Shown here: one piece after another, positions 1 through 11,989 of the stretch | How positions within the stretch are numbered: position 1 is the first letter of the stretch | Layout of the letters: the number at the start of each line of letters is the position of its first letter | From: Oopsacas minuta | Lineage: Eukaryota; Porifera; Hexactinellida; Lyssacinosida; Leucopsacidae | Assembly: GCA_024704765.1 (NCBI GenBank) | Contig: JAKMXF010000177.1 | Location: 248,001 to 312,000, forward strand | Direction of reading: 5' to 3' | DNA: 64,000 bases | The notes under the pieces: generated by a model | The model's database searches: none | Told to the model about the DNA's origin: nothing | Seen by the model: the letters and a program-made list of their open reading frames with translations, nothing else | Program-made: the position numbers and the translations under genes

Positions 1-1021
1 ATTAAATATTATAGATTAAAGAAAAGGCACAATTTTCCAAGGATGAAATTGAGTGATGAAAATTGATCAATAAAAGTGGTTAAAAGGAAATAAGTGAAAT
101 TTATGGTCAAATTGCAATAAGATCAGTTATAAACACAAAGAATAGGGAAATACATGAGTGTTTTAGTAAGCTGTATCCACATAAACAGGAATAGAAAATT
201 TTACAGACTAATCATACAAAATCTAAAATAGATATTTAGGAAAGGTATGCTATGAAATAATACCAGATAAAATTTCGAAACTCAGACCAAATAGGATGGT
301 AAAATGAAAGTGTTGCGTATAGTTTCATAAAAAAAGCCTATTGGGGGGTGAGTGACACATGAAATGTATATAACTTTCTGTATTTGAGACATAAAATGAA
401 GGAAAAATATATTTAAAAGTCCCTCCTAGGTTGATATAGAAAGGTCCTAGTGATCTAGGTTGCAAAAAATCAGTTAGCGACCTAGGTTGCTGGTTAGACA
501 AGCCCAACATAAAATATAATGGCCTAATGTAATTAATTTAGTATAATAAAATAATACAGAAATTATATTTCTAACCAGTGATTCAAAATTAATCGCATTT
601 GAAGTAAACACTAGAGTGTGCCAAAATTTAACAAGAAGGCACAATCTCCCCGAAATTTCACAATGGGGGCTCCACTCCATGCGCTCCTTCTAATTCTACC
701 CCCATGGGTGCAGTCCAAATTTTGGTGGACGCAGCCAACAATTCGTTGTATACATGCAAATAGCGAGAATTCAACCAAATATCCTGGAGATCAAACATTT
801 CGAAGCCGAGTTTTAAGGTCATAAATGAGAAAGCTTTGGAGATAAACCCCCGGTATTCATATGTGGCAACACTGCTTCCCTCCTGCTCTGGGATTCTAGT
901 TATAACTCAGATAGGGATATGTAGGAGTGTATACGGAAATAAAATAACATATTGCAAGTGCAAAAAATCGAGGTCGAACTGCCTAAACTAGGAAAAGCTG
1001 AGCTTGCAATAAATATATTAC
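1..1021. other. Non-coding, AT-rich; probably next intron of the ankyrin gene
   Basis: Immediately downstream (minus strand) of the donor at 1021. I see no coding exon. A short imperfect repeat of CTAGGTTGC occurs near 455-490. The short open frames here have no recognisable domain. Confidence 0.5.
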
Positions 1022-1423
1022 CTGCATATCCACAAGAGCACCATACTGAAGTAATAATTTTAAGCAATTAATGTTACCACCTATTGAAGCGAAATGTAAA
1101 GCTGACATGCCATTCTTATCTGAGAAACCATTAACGCCACTGATCCTACGCTCGAGTATAGCTCTAGTTGATTCATGATGGCCAAGTTGACACGATAACA
1201 TCAAACAAGTTCTTCCATTGTTATCTTCTAAGTCATCAGTAAAGTCAAAGGTAAAATAACAATCAATGCAGTCAATAAAGTTCCTTTCAATAGCGTAGTG
1301 CAATGGTAAATAACCATTATCATCTATAACTTTCCAATCAGCACCTCTAGAAATGAGAATTCCGGCAATAACAGAAGAACCGAGAGCGAAAGCCCAATGT
1401 AAAGGAGTACGATGTTGAAGGTC
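1022..1423 (-). CDS. Ankyrin-repeat protein, internal exon (downstream of the two seen)
   Basis: This 402-bp minus-strand exon encodes 134 residues with about four ankyrin repeats. The repeat hairpin motifs are HRTPLHWA (exon residues 4-11), GYLPLHYA (37-44), GRTCLMLS (70-77) and GMSALHFA (105-112). On the minus strand it starts after an acceptor reading CGCTTACAG and ends at a donor reading GCAG/GTAATA. Both borders are phase 0. The upstream exon at 22255-22629 ends phase 0, and the protein junction (LDSK then DLQHRTPLHW) restores a normal ankyrin repeat, so the two exons belong to one gene. Ankyrin repeats are protein-binding scaffolds; the partner cannot be told from sequence. The pattern resembles long ankyrin arrays of the inversin or ANKRD55 type, but orthology is a guess. 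The reading frame is clean, unlike the transposon debris around it. Confidence 0.88.
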
Positions 1424-1447
1424 CTGTAAGCGTATATAGCGTAACAT

Positions 1448-3800
1448 TTACTATAAAATCAATAAATATAACAGAATTATAATATAGTATATTAACAAAT
1501 TGAATCGACAAAGAAAGTATGAACCTTGACATATCAGATAACAAGCATCTTTTGAATGGAAAAGCTATAAACACATGCCAAATGCATGTAAAACAACAAT
1601 AGCAAATTGGGAAAGTTGATGTCAACCATTTTTAAAAGGTGACTTTCAGCTGACACAATCGCTAAGCGACAAAATCTTCTAATCACTTCGAATAAACTAT
1701 TAACAACTACATTCATGCTCAGCATCAATTCCCAGCAAGGCAATATTGTTACATAAATGTCGCAAAAAAGGTGAGAAACTAGATTTTGAAAAATAAAAAT
1801 GTGCAAATCTTTCCAAAAATGAGCACACTTCTCCTAAAATTAGTAACTCCAAAAAAGAAAGATCATTTCTAACTATTGTTCAAGTCGAATAAATTACTTA
1901 CAAACCAAAGTTAATCGGAATCAATATTGGTATAAATCTGGTGTTAATAAAGAAAAGCAATAGGTTGAGTAAAGCTGGACCAAGGGATGAATAACAAGAA
2001 TAATTTTGCAATTAAATGATTACTAATCAAAATGATTTATGTTTGATATATATTGAATAAATATGGTGATAAAAATAGCATGAACCTTTTCTTAGCATAA
2101 TTTGTAACGTAAATGGATCATCCGAGTTGCAACAAAACGGTATTCATTAAATTTACAAGATGAAATTGGCCCCCTACGCCCTCCAAAGCACAACTGGTAG
2201 CAAATTACCACTTTCTGAACGTACGCGAGAGTGTGAATTTAATGTCTACATCTTCCGGCCGTCATAAATTCGAGCAGAAAAGTGTCAAAACTCAATGTTT
2301 GTGCATCTGCCATTCTTAATTTTAGTTAATGACTAACATCTAGTTATTGAGTACACAAGGTTAAAATAATGACACTAAATAAACACCACTCAGCGGCTTA
2401 ATTTAATAGATATCTTTCTATCACAATATATACAAACTTTATGTATATAAAATTTCAAATATTGACTCGAGATCTTATGTCTAATTAAAATATAAATCCA
2501 TAAAACTACTGCTAGAGCCGTTGAGGCGAGACCCTTCCATTTAATATTATCAAGGTTAATGGCCAATGAGAACTTTCATATACTATATATGCATACACGT
2601 GAAGGACTATATGGCATTGATATGATTACTGAGTTAGTAAGAAATTTCAACGGGTACATAAAAATAGAAGTATATTGTCAATTGTTGAATAAATCCCGGC
2701 ATTGTGTAAATAGGATTGTGCAATGTACTGTGTAAAGTGAACGGCAATAGTGATAGCAAAGTATCCATTAATTCAATTACACAAAAAATATCACACAGTC
2801 CATATATATATATAAATATGTACGTACCTAATTATCCCAACTACTTCATCATACTTAGTAATCGCGGGAGTCGAAGGATGAAATATCAATTCACAGGAAT
2901 TTCTCCTATGTTCTAAAACTCGAAATCTTGTAACAAAGCGAATGCTTACTTGAAATATATTCGCAATGTCATACACAAAAAAAGTGGCCGGGTATTGATA
3001 ACTGCCTCAATGAGAATCACGGAATAGAGAGATACTAATAATCAGTGTACGGCGCAGACCTCACTTTCATGAACTACCAAAGGTTTGGGACAGGTATATC
3101 GGTTATGAATAATATCGTACATTCCGAATATTTAATGAAAATATGATTCCGGGATTTCCAAAATAATACAGAAAAATATCGGGAAAATAGAAAGTCCAAA
3201 TTTTGATTTCCGATATTTGCCAAATCTTGAACTACCGATCCCATTTATGGTAATGCATGAACATCAATTATTAACTGAAATTCGATATCATTGTGCAATG
3301 ATTATATAATTTATCATAGATATAATGTTGTTATTGTTTAGCAATGGGAGTGATCATAGCTGCATAGTGTATTGGTATTTAATTATAGAGCATTATCGTA
3401 TGTTAAGCAGTTATCTTGTTTATAAGATCAAAACAGAAGATGCACTGGTAGATGATATTTTTAAGAATGGCACTCTAAATATACTTTAGATAAGTCTATC
3501 AAAACACTTTGGAATAACTTTATGTTCATATATCAAACCATCATTCTCTGCCTCCCACGTAAGAAAATAAATAAAAGAAAGGCTTGACAGTGGTTTATGG
3601 GAGGAAATAGCCCAAAAACTCATATGCTCGAATTGTATTACATTAAATGATAATGAAATTTAGAAAATGTCGAGAGTAAATTTTGAAAATATTGATTTGA
3701 TACATATTACGAACAATATATCATAACAAAATGTGAAGCCAGATAAGCAAAAATTCTAGGTTTATCCGAAACTAAAAATAGCATCAATTCGTATTTCTTA
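1448..3800. other. Intronic stretch without recognisable gene
   Basis: Low-complexity AT-rich DNA. The stretch 3085-3245 (degenerate CGATATTT-type motifs after a GTTTGGGACAGG start) resembles 13957-14260 in the same orientation and is probably another copy of that repeat. Nothing else identified. Confidence 0.45.
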
Positions 3801-4027
3801 GAAATCTATATTATAAAATCTCAATTGTTGATCTGTTTGTTCGGTTGTTTGTCCGTCATCAAGGAAAGAATTTAAGGATTGCAATTTAAAAATTGTCTCA
3901 TAACTATGCTTTTATCGTGTTTATCAAGGAAGTAAATAGAATTCAATAAAACTTTACAAATATATCGAACATGCTGAATCAGATTTTCACACTTGGATTA
4001 ATCCTATGTAAATTTATTGCTGTTATA

Positions 4028-5569
4028 CACTGCGTGAACAAAGTATTCGTACCTTTTGATACTATGTTATGATATCATACATATAATTTATATGATTTCA
4101 AAATTACTGTGAATATACATTTTAAGATGCCACCCAAGAAGGTATATCCGTCAGTTGGCTTTAATATCAATAGGCGAATAAATCTGAATGTACTAGTAGA
4201 GCAGTCTCTAATATTTATAACTGTTTTAATGTTCTTATGCTATGCTGAAAATAGCAACATTCAGAGGTTTGACAATCTATAATTGTACCCAAACCTTTAG
4301 ATATACCCCCTATGATTCTTTCTGTTATTTACTATCGTATTTTATTCGGTCACTCTGGTTATGACGAAAAAGAAAGAAATTTCCCAAGATGTTAGACAGC
4401 AGATTATTGGATTGAAAAAAGGTGGACATTCTTACAATAGTATTTCTACAATATTATCTGTCCCTAAGTCGACAGTTCAGTCCATCATTATTCGGTGGAA
4501 AACATCTGGGATCACTAACAATAAACCTCGTTCCGGGAGACCAAGTTTATTATCACCACGAGCCCTCAGGAAACTTAAAGCGACTGTAAGAACGAACAGG
4601 TGGAAAACTTTATCCCATATCACTACCGAATTCAACCGATCTACTGTTACCAACCTCGTTTGCTCGAAAACTATTCCACGACGTCTGATGGATCTCGGAT
4701 TTACGCCGCATATTCCGAAGAAAAAGCCCTAATATCAGAAAAAATAGAGTAAACAGATTAAAATATAAGTTACATGGTAGTTGGAGTATTGAGCAATGGA
4801 ACAAGGTTATCTGGTCCGATGAAAGTAGATTTAGACTATTTTATTCGGATGCGAGACAAAAAGTGTGGCGACAACAAACGAACGCTATCTTCCAGAATGT
4901 CCCCGAAAAAGTATACAAGGAGATGGTGGTTCAATAATGGTTTGGGGCTGTGTAATCGGAAACGTTCTTGGACACTGTTATGTAATTACTGAAAGAATGA
5001 ATTCTTCATCTTATACTCAGAATATTTTGTCGAAATTTTACTCGGCTTTTTATCTTCAAATTTTAGAAAATTGCACCTCACCGATTGTTCAACAAGACAA
5101 TACCCTGCGCATCGAGTCACACAAACTCACAAATGGTTTCAACAGAAAGATGTACCAATAATGATCTGGCCTGCTAAAAGCCCCGACTTAAATCCCATAG
5201 AAAGTCTATGGGACACATTACAAAGGCAAATCAATTCAAGACTAAAGAAGCCAACAATCCTACAAGAATTGAAGGAAATTCTTTTAGAAGAATGGTACAA
5301 AATACCCACAACCAAATTAGAAAATTTAGTGGAAAGTATGCCACGAAGGATGCTTGCTTTAAAAGAATCGAAGGGCATGCAAACAAGGTACAAAAGTTGG
5401 AACTATGCCTCTCTTCTAATTATGATAGTATTAGGATATATACATGAACTCATCTTCTAAATTTAGCCATAGTTGAGTGTGTAGTCTTAGTTTTCTGTAC
5501 GTATGATATATATAATACGTAGTTAATATCTGTAATTTGAGGGGTACGAATACTTTTGTTCACGCAGTG
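4028..5569 (+). mobile_element. Tc1-type transposon (DD34E), decayed, inside Helitron-like copy 1
   Basis: The ends are inverted repeats beginning CACTGCGTGAACAAAGTA (left 4028) with the matching right end finishing at 5569. TA duplications lie at 4026-4027 and 5570-5571. Total length is 1542 bp, normal for Tc1. The element encodes the broken transposase at 4361-5460. Its insertion site lies within the sequence TTTATTGCTGTTATGAATATA, which is continuous in the uninterrupted paralogue near 54520, so the pre-insertion site can be seen. Confidence 0.92.
4361..5460 (+). pseudogene. Tc1 transposase pseudogene
   Basis: The N-terminal part (4361-4732) has the bipartite helix-turn-helix of Tc1 transposases and the GRPR-like linker (SGRPSLLSP). 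The catalytic core is then spread over at least three frames: WSDESRF (about 4826), GGSIMVWGC (about 4920), IVQQDN (about 5085) and SPDLNPIESLW (about 5180). The second Asp and the Glu are 34 residues apart when the frames are followed, so this is a DD34E transposase. Several stops and frameshifts make it non-functional. In life it would cut and paste at TA sites. Confidence 0.9.
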
Positions 5570-6047
5570 TATGAATATAAAGTAAAAAGTTACACAGGCA
5601 ATAGTGTATATTCATCAGAAATATTTTCTAATGTTTTGTATCAAGTTTGATATGCAGATTCCGAATATGTAATCTAATATACTACAGCACGTTACAATTT
5701 TATTATATTCAACAAGTAGTTGAAATCTCAAAATTTACTTAGAGACTTGCTCTCAACAGATATTTAGGGATAATCAAGTATGCTGAATCCGAATTTGATA
5801 TTCACAACTACGTATTGTGAATATTTGTTGAATTAAGGTGTATAGAGTAAACTATTTTCTTATTATTCCTAGAAACTTGCTTTCAACCATTATACTGGGG
5901 TAATCGGGCACATATGAATTAATCACCAACGTATTGTGAATATGTTTTTACTTTTATACTTTGCTCTAGAAAGGCATGAAGTATCGATCCCCATGCGAGC
6001 ACTTTGTGTTCGCAAGCCGCGTAGCGTGAGCAAGCGAAACGCGCTAG

Positions 6048-6790
6048 TGTTTGATTATATTGTAGTGTGATAACTTAGATGCTTTATTAGAAATTGAATA
6101 TCTGGAATGCATCAACATCTTATTGCTCATAATGATGGCATATTCTGAATTTTAAGTAGATAAAAATTTTAATTTAATAATCCCAAAAAGGTATTTTTAG
6201 AACTTATTAAAGGCAGGTAATCTGATTACCACATTTTACTGATCTGAAATAATATAAAATCAATTTCAATTGATTCTAAAGATGCATCCAAATTTCAGCC
6301 TCCGAAAAGTTGCGCAAGTATATTTTATGCTGTACATTCCAATGCTCACTTTTCGTTGCTAGGAATCATTAAATAGCAACTGAATTGTTTAAGTGAATTG
6401 AAGCACATTAGTATCTTACTTTAGGACAAAGCAACACGAAATTATATAAGGAAGCTACATTATGGAGCATTTTTATTATCATTAAATGTTAATATAGAAA
6501 GTCATGCAACTCCATAGCAACGGACTTATACATAATTACTAATAAAATGATTAGTGTAATTCAGGAACTTCTCTTCCTAAACCAAACACGATTGAGCACA
6601 TATCCTGACCAGACATTCGAAGCATGCGACCAATGAAGTGCTTGATGTTATTGGCTTAGGTGAGGACAACAATGCTACTATATATATATATATATTCCCT
6701 TTTGAAAAATATTCAAAGAAAAAGAAATCAAAAAGACTATATAATCTATGATATTGGATGAATGGTGGAATGAACAATTCCCTGGCAACC
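6048..6790. other. Intronic stretch without recognisable gene
   Basis: AT-rich DNA with a short (TA)n run at 6677-6695. The left border of the Transib relic that follows could not be placed. No domain seen. Confidence 0.4.
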
Positions 6791-7019
6791 TTCAAACAAG
6801 AAGTGTCGTCCTACTGAAATTTCTGAGGATTTCTCCGAATTCAGTGTTACTATACGTAAGGATCGTCTATCTCTTACACTCAAGCAACAATGCGCAAGGT
6901 TAGAACTAGTATTAGACGAAATCAGATTAGTGGCCGAACCGAGCACACATATGCAAACAAATTGAACTGTATACTTCATGTATTCAATTGGTTAAGCAAA
7001 GATGAACAAATCATAAAAT

Positions 7020-8255
7020 CACTTAGCCCTCTATCTGTTCACGATTTTCCACTTACTCTCAAATTAGTTAATGGATTAGATAGGACTGGAAGTCATATAA
7101 TTTATAACCAAAAGAGCACGAACACAGATGCCAAATGCTATATCCTGTTAGCTTTAAACCAATAGATATCATTGCGAAATCAGTTAAGGTGATCTGGAAA
7201 AATAATGCCCCCAATATCCCATTGTCTCAAAGGCATGTTTTTGCGCAGCTAAAGAGTGTAAAGAAACATTCGGGAAATCATGAAAGAGTTCATGAATCCT
7301 GACATAGAAGTATGATGGAACAAGATATAAATCTGTAATGGTCATATCAATGTTGACATAATTCGGCCAATGTTGATGGGAAAATGGCAGCTATATTTCA
7401 GATACAGGAGGTGCTAGCTGGCAAATGTGCACTGCAACTCATTCAGACCTCACTGACCGTGAATTGGTTATTTAAGGCTTTCCTATCAACAGGAAAATTA
7501 CAGAGGAAATAGAAATGTTTAGAGAGATTGAAGATACCGAAGAGTTTTCAAACTTCCATTTGCCCAAAAGTACAATTTGACTCATCAACCAATTTCAACA
7601 ATGGATATCAGCCCAGCTTCACCACTTCACACATACATTTACGTTTATCGTTGGTTCAATTTATATATTGATCTCTTGAATCCTGGGAATTTACATGATC
7701 TCCGACTACCCTACATATTAAGCAATCTATGAAATACATCCGAAACATTATCCAAGAACGCACTGGGCTAAAAGTAGATCAACCAGATTCAGAAGAGGTA
7801 CATCATCTATTGGAAACGTGGCGAGAACAGCATTTTCAGACGAATTAAAATACATCGAGTATCCTAAGTTTAGTTGATGCTCAACACAGAATAGTACTCT
7901 CTAAGATACATGCTTAATTAGAAACTCAAATAAGAAAATCAAAACAGAATTTCTTGCAAATATGTGTAAAGAATCCTACTCCCTTCTACTTCACAAATTT
8001 CAGCGGGCTAGTATTACCCAAACCCTTCACAAAATACTAGCCCATGCTGAAGAGTTATGGTCAAAATGGAATTTTGGCATTGGATAAAAAATCTTCTCAG
8101 AAGAAGGTCAAGAATCGTGCAATAAACTAGTTCAAAATACAGAGAGCATTTACCTTGAAATTTGGTTTCAATCAAACATCATAGGTATTTTCATGAGGTT
8201 AGCATCAGAAAGCGACCCAGGATTGCTAAACTTTCGCTTTAGTAAACAAATTTGA
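7020..8255 (+). pseudogene. Highly decayed Transib/RAG1-like transposase relic
   Basis: Scattered in-frame patches line up, in order, with the better-preserved transposase at 9377-11507. They are LVNGLDRTGSHII (about 7055), TGGASWQMCTATHSDL (about 7405), GFPIN and HQPISTMDISPASPLHTYIYVYRWF (7475-7660, mixed frames), IIQERTGLKVD (about 7750) and FSEEGQESCNK (8095-8127). The last is the conserved C-terminal catalytic-Glu motif of Transib/RAG1 transposases. Multiple stops and frameshifts divide every patch. Divergence from the neighbouring copy is large, so it is an older, separate insertion rather than a recent duplicate. Possible N-terminal remains begin near 6790. Terminal repeats were not found. 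Confidence 0.75.
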
Positions 8256-8264
8256 AAATTGGTT

Positions 8265-8458
8265 AGAATTATACTTCCAACTACTATACTGAGGTAATCG
8301 AGAATGCTGAGTCCGAATATGATACTGTATCCAATGTTGCGAATATTTGTTTACTTTTAGGTACATAACGTAAGAAAATCAAAATTTAGGTAGAATCATA
8401 CTTTCAAGGACTATAGTGGGGCAATCGAGTATGCTGAGTCCGAAAATTGCAAACAAGA
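8265..8458 (+). repeat. Tandem units of the Helitron-like family
   Basis: Two successive units, each with the TAATCGAG-ATGCTGAGTCCGAA core (near 8294 and 8415), precede the start of Helitron-like copy 2. They are probably the tail of another, truncated copy. Confidence 0.55.
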
Positions 8459-8712
8459 TCTATAATATAAAATCTCAATTGTTGTTTGTTTGTTTGTTTA
8501 TCCGTTGATATTTAAATACATTATTGTTTATACGAATAGGCTTGCTCTAAATGGCTACACAGGGCAACACAGTACGCCGAATCCGAATTTCGCATTTTAA
8601 GTTTCTAATATGTAAATTTAGTGTTGTTTTTATGAAGATAAAGGAAAAAATTAGCAAAATCTCAAATTTACGTAGATATTTGGAGAATAATGGATACCTC
8701 GAGGCGCCATGC

Positions 8713-11700
8713 CACAGTGTGGCAATATGGGGAAATAGGCATATTAAAAAAAAACATATTTCAATGCATTTTTCGAATTCTCCATAGTTCAATTAGTACG
8801 AAAATATCATTGGCAGCATTAGAAGCAGTTAGGAATCCTAACTACGCACAACTTTGTTATGTGTTTCTAATAATAGAAATATATATTTTCAAACCGCAAA
8901 TTCCTATGCCCTAATGTATGTAATCATATTTGATGTAAATACTAAATGTAAGAGTGAAAAACATCTTCTGATAATAAATCTATATTGTAACAACAATTTA
9001 ATCATTGCTAGGTTAGTCTAGATATTCATTTGTATTGTTCTCCGGATGTCTAGTTTGGCTCTCCCGAAGTCATAATTTGGAATTTTTTCTCATTGATTGA
9101 AGAGTAGCATCCCTTGTTTGGCAAAACGTTATAAATATATACATAATGTTACTATATTTAGTCAACTATTTAATCACTTTCCAGGCTTGCCAAAAGCTGC
9201 CCAAAAATTTATCACGTCATTCATTGTCCGGACCGGACAAAAATCCGAAAAATATATTTTTCATACGTTTTAAATTTTTTCAGTAAAATTCTATATTTTG
9301 CTGGTTATTAGTTATTCCAATACCCTACAATCATATATCATAATGTTTCTCTGTTAAAGTAGCCCTTTTGCGGATCATGTCTGTACTAATCACCAACAAT
9401 GAGGCATATAATTTGTATATTTCGAATGGAAGAAGTGTTACAGTCTCTATTAGGAAACTTATTGAGAACAACCATTTATCCGATGAAGAAACTGCTACTC
9501 TCCATTTAAAATTTAAATCACTTCTAACATCCAGAGAGGCTTACCGCAGGAAGGATCTTGAAACATGGGATAATATGATTTTCCACCCTACTCATCTAAC
9601 AATATCCAATCCAAGAAAGAGAATATCGCTTGATCCTGAATTTTCTTTAGTCACTGATTAAGAAAATCGAAACTTTTCAGAACAGATTGTAACTGAATCC
9701 CGGAACGATACTCTCGAATGTCACATGAAGACTTCCAGATCGAGACTTGGTGTTCTTTTGGAGCATATGGACTTTTTAGCAGAGAGAGAAAAGATTGAGC
9801 CTAAACAATTACTCGCTCTAGCTTTAGAATTAGTCTCAAATAAATCCTATGACCGTGATACTTCAGACATGTGCAGAGAAATAATTGATAAGGGATCTTT
9901 TAGCGGTGTATTGAACAAAGTACAAATCTCCAAATGTGCTTATATATTGGACAGCTTAGAAATTGGGGCGAGTAAATACACGAATCTGAAAAGAATTCTC
10001 AAAGGTGATGTTAAGCTTCCTTCCTATAAGCTTGTCTCGCAATATCGTAGGGAAATAAGCCTAATAAATGAAATGGAAATAGTTAGAGAACCCGAAGCAT
10101 TGTCAATTGGGACTTGCGTCTCTCATCATTCCATCCTTAGTCTGACCATTCAACGCTTGCTTTCAACATTAGACCCACTTCCTGATTCACACTGCACACT
10201 AAAAATTAAGATATCTGGTGAATTGGATGGCTCCGGTGTCATCAACCCTATAACCAACAAGGCAACAATTCTGTATTGAACACAAAGACTTTCATTTTGT
10301 TCGGATTCAAAGTAATATCAATAACAGACACACTTGGAAATGACATGTTCTATAACAGCTCACCCAACTCTCCGTTCTGCTTTAGGCCAGTAGCACTGAT
10401 AGCTTTGAAAGAAGAATATTCTAGTGTAAAGCTTATCATGAATACAATAGTCAATCCTCAAACAGACCATATCATACAGGATGGGTTATCTCTTATTGGA
10501 GGCCATGCACAGGTCGAGATAGTCCGTTCCATTTTTGATACCAAGATGGCAGGATTGGTGGATGGAGCTGGTGGGGCTTCTTGTCATCTGTGTACTGCAA
10601 CGGATAGCCAAATTAAAAGTTTAGAATGGCCCATTCTGGTTTCCCTATTAACAAATTAATTAACGACGCTCGGCAACTTTTTGAAGAAGTTGATGAAGAA
10701 GATTACTTGAAACTCCCATCAAATCAACGTGTTGGTATTACGCATCAACCAACTTCTAAAATCGATATTATAGCTGCGTCTCCTTTGCATGCTTACCTTT
10801 GTGTATTCAGGTGGTTCATGCTGTTGATATACCATCTTGATGCAGGACACAAGGTATGGGCGCCATCAAACTCGAAAGTAAATTCTTCCATGAAACGGGT
10901 TCGAGCTATACTCCAGGAAAGATGTAATTTCAGTGTCGATATCCCTTCAAGCCAGGGCGGCACTTCAACCACTGGTAACATTGCGCAAGACTGCTTTTTA
11001 AATAAGAGAGACTTTTTGACGTGGGCCACTTCTTCCATTAATCCTTCAGATAAAATATCATTAGAGAAGATCCAGACAAATCTATCTGTTTTGTTAAGAC
11101 TCCTCAACAGTGGTGACATGATTAACTGTGACAAAATGCAAGAATTGTGCAAAGAAACGTACGAATTTATTCTAATTGAGTACCCATGGGCAAGCATCAC
11201 TCCATCTTTGCACAAGTTACTTGCCCATTCGTTTCAGTTAATAGGTGCTTATAATAATGATAAGGGATTACAGAATCTCTCTGAGGAATGTTTAGAATCC
11301 TGCAATAAATTTGTAAGGCGGTATCGGGAGAATCTTGCAAGAAAAACTTCTTTCACTGATAATGTTAGAGATATTTTAGTCAGGTTGTTATGTTGTAGTG
11401 ACCCCATCTTAGTACAGAATCGTTTGATGCACGCAAAGAAGAAAAGAGACGTTGCAAATAGCCTCCAAGAGATATTATATAATAGTATACTATCAGATGA
11501 TTTATGATAATAAGTATATCCAATAGTCATACATAATTAAGGGTCTTTAAATTGTACGTTATCAAATAGCAGAATAGAGACCATGACATGCATGTATTAT
11601 CAACTTTCATAATATCCTCACTAATGAACTACAGGTGTTAAAAATTAGAAAATGTCAGTAATTACGTCATAACTAGGTTTATAGTCGTGCTACTAAAAAA

Positions 11701-11813
11701 TCATTGGTATTTTTGAAATCTACAGTGTCGATTTAGTATATGTAAGTATAATTGTGGTGATAATACAGATTCATTTACCTATTTCCCCAATATGGCCATT
11801 TTGCCACACTGTA
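8713..11813 (+). mobile_element. Transib transposon with RSS-like ends
   Basis: The left terminus reads CACAGTGTGGCA (8713 onward). The right terminus, read inward, is TACAGTGTGGCAAAATGG. The inverted repeats continue to GGGGAAATAGG with an internal indel. Perfect 5-bp duplications CATGC lie at 8708-8712 and 11814-11818. Length is 3101 bp. A CAC-start terminus, a 5-bp duplication, about 3 kb length and a RAG1-core-like transposase are the defining traits of Transib. The left heptamer CACAGTG is identical to the V(D)J recombination-signal heptamer; the right one has C changed to T at its first base. An A-tract (8746-8754) lies about 26 bp inside the left heptamer; calling it a nonamer would be speculative. 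Confidence 0.92.
9377..11507 (+). pseudogene. Transib transposase (RAG1-core homologue), lightly broken
   Basis: About 700 residues, the usual Transib size. The frame from ATG 9377 has one stop (9659-9661), continues in the same frame to about 10275, shifts to a second frame (about 10276-10620) and to a third (about 10620-11507). Visible features: a candidate first Asp in GELDGSG (10226-10228); a CHLC zinc-knuckle-like motif in SCHLCTAT (10582-10593), as in Transib and RAG1; SPLHAYLCVFRWF with YHLD in the central region; and the C-terminal LSEECLESCNK, with the candidate catalytic Glu at 11295-11297. That motif is followed by RRYRE and CCSDPIL, like the Transib ending. The second catalytic Asp is not confidently placed. 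With only three lesions it is far younger than the relic at 7020-8255. The RAG1 resemblance is by family; no RAG2/kelch gene is present. Confidence 0.88.
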
Positions 11814-11989
11814 CATGCGACGAGCCAAAGGCTCGTACATTATATAAGTCTATCTGCAACAGAAATTTATAGGCCTACCATCTGATATTTTAACGGATTA
11901 GTCAAGGAAAACGTAGATATTAGCCAAACAAAAAAATGCCCTTCCTATTCTCTAGAACCTGTTATAAGGAAGCGAGGACTAAAGTAGCT

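Larger units (their letters stand above)
3805..6047 (+). mobile_element. Helitron-like non-autonomous element, copy 1 (split by Tc1)
   Basis: It starts A/TCTATATTATAAAATC and ends in a GC-rich potential hairpin followed by CGCTAG/T (6041-6048). An A/TC start and CTRR/T end are the classic Helitron borders. Near the 5' end lies a TTTG-rich tract, then tandem units of about 125-135 bp carrying GGTAATCGNGTATGCTGAATCCGAA-like cores (near 5660, 5770, 5890). A Tc1 sits at 4028-5569; without it and one TA the element is about 0.7 kb. No Rep/helicase coding is present. Copies at 8459, 36839 (minus) and 54185 share the same start. Helitron assignment is inference from termini. Confidence 0.6.
8459..11865 (+). 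mobile_element. Helitron-like non-autonomous element, copy 2 (split by Transib)
   Basis: Begins A/TCTATAATATAAAATC at 8459, followed by a TTTG microsatellite and a unit with CGAATCCGAATTTCGCA. It is interrupted at 8713-11813 by the Transib and resumes with GACGAGCCAAAGGCTCG (a GAGCC/GGCTC terminal hairpin) to about 11865. The minus-strand copy at 34905-36839 shows the same 3' part without the Transib, running through GGATACCTC, the GAGCC-type region and TATATATAG. The exact 3' border is uncertain. Confidence 0.58.

Noticed and set aside
8743-8755. A-tract as an RSS nonamer
   Set aside because: The spacing is about 26 bp and the right end has no equivalent, so it may be just an A run.
10793-11215. 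Minus-strand 140-codon frame
   Set aside because: Antisense shadow of the Transib transposase.
8713-11813. A RAG1/RAG2-type (ProtoRAG) locus
   Set aside because: No kelch or RAG2-like ORF is present. The element has one transposase, about 3.1 kb and a Transib-like C-terminal ending, so Transib is the simpler call.
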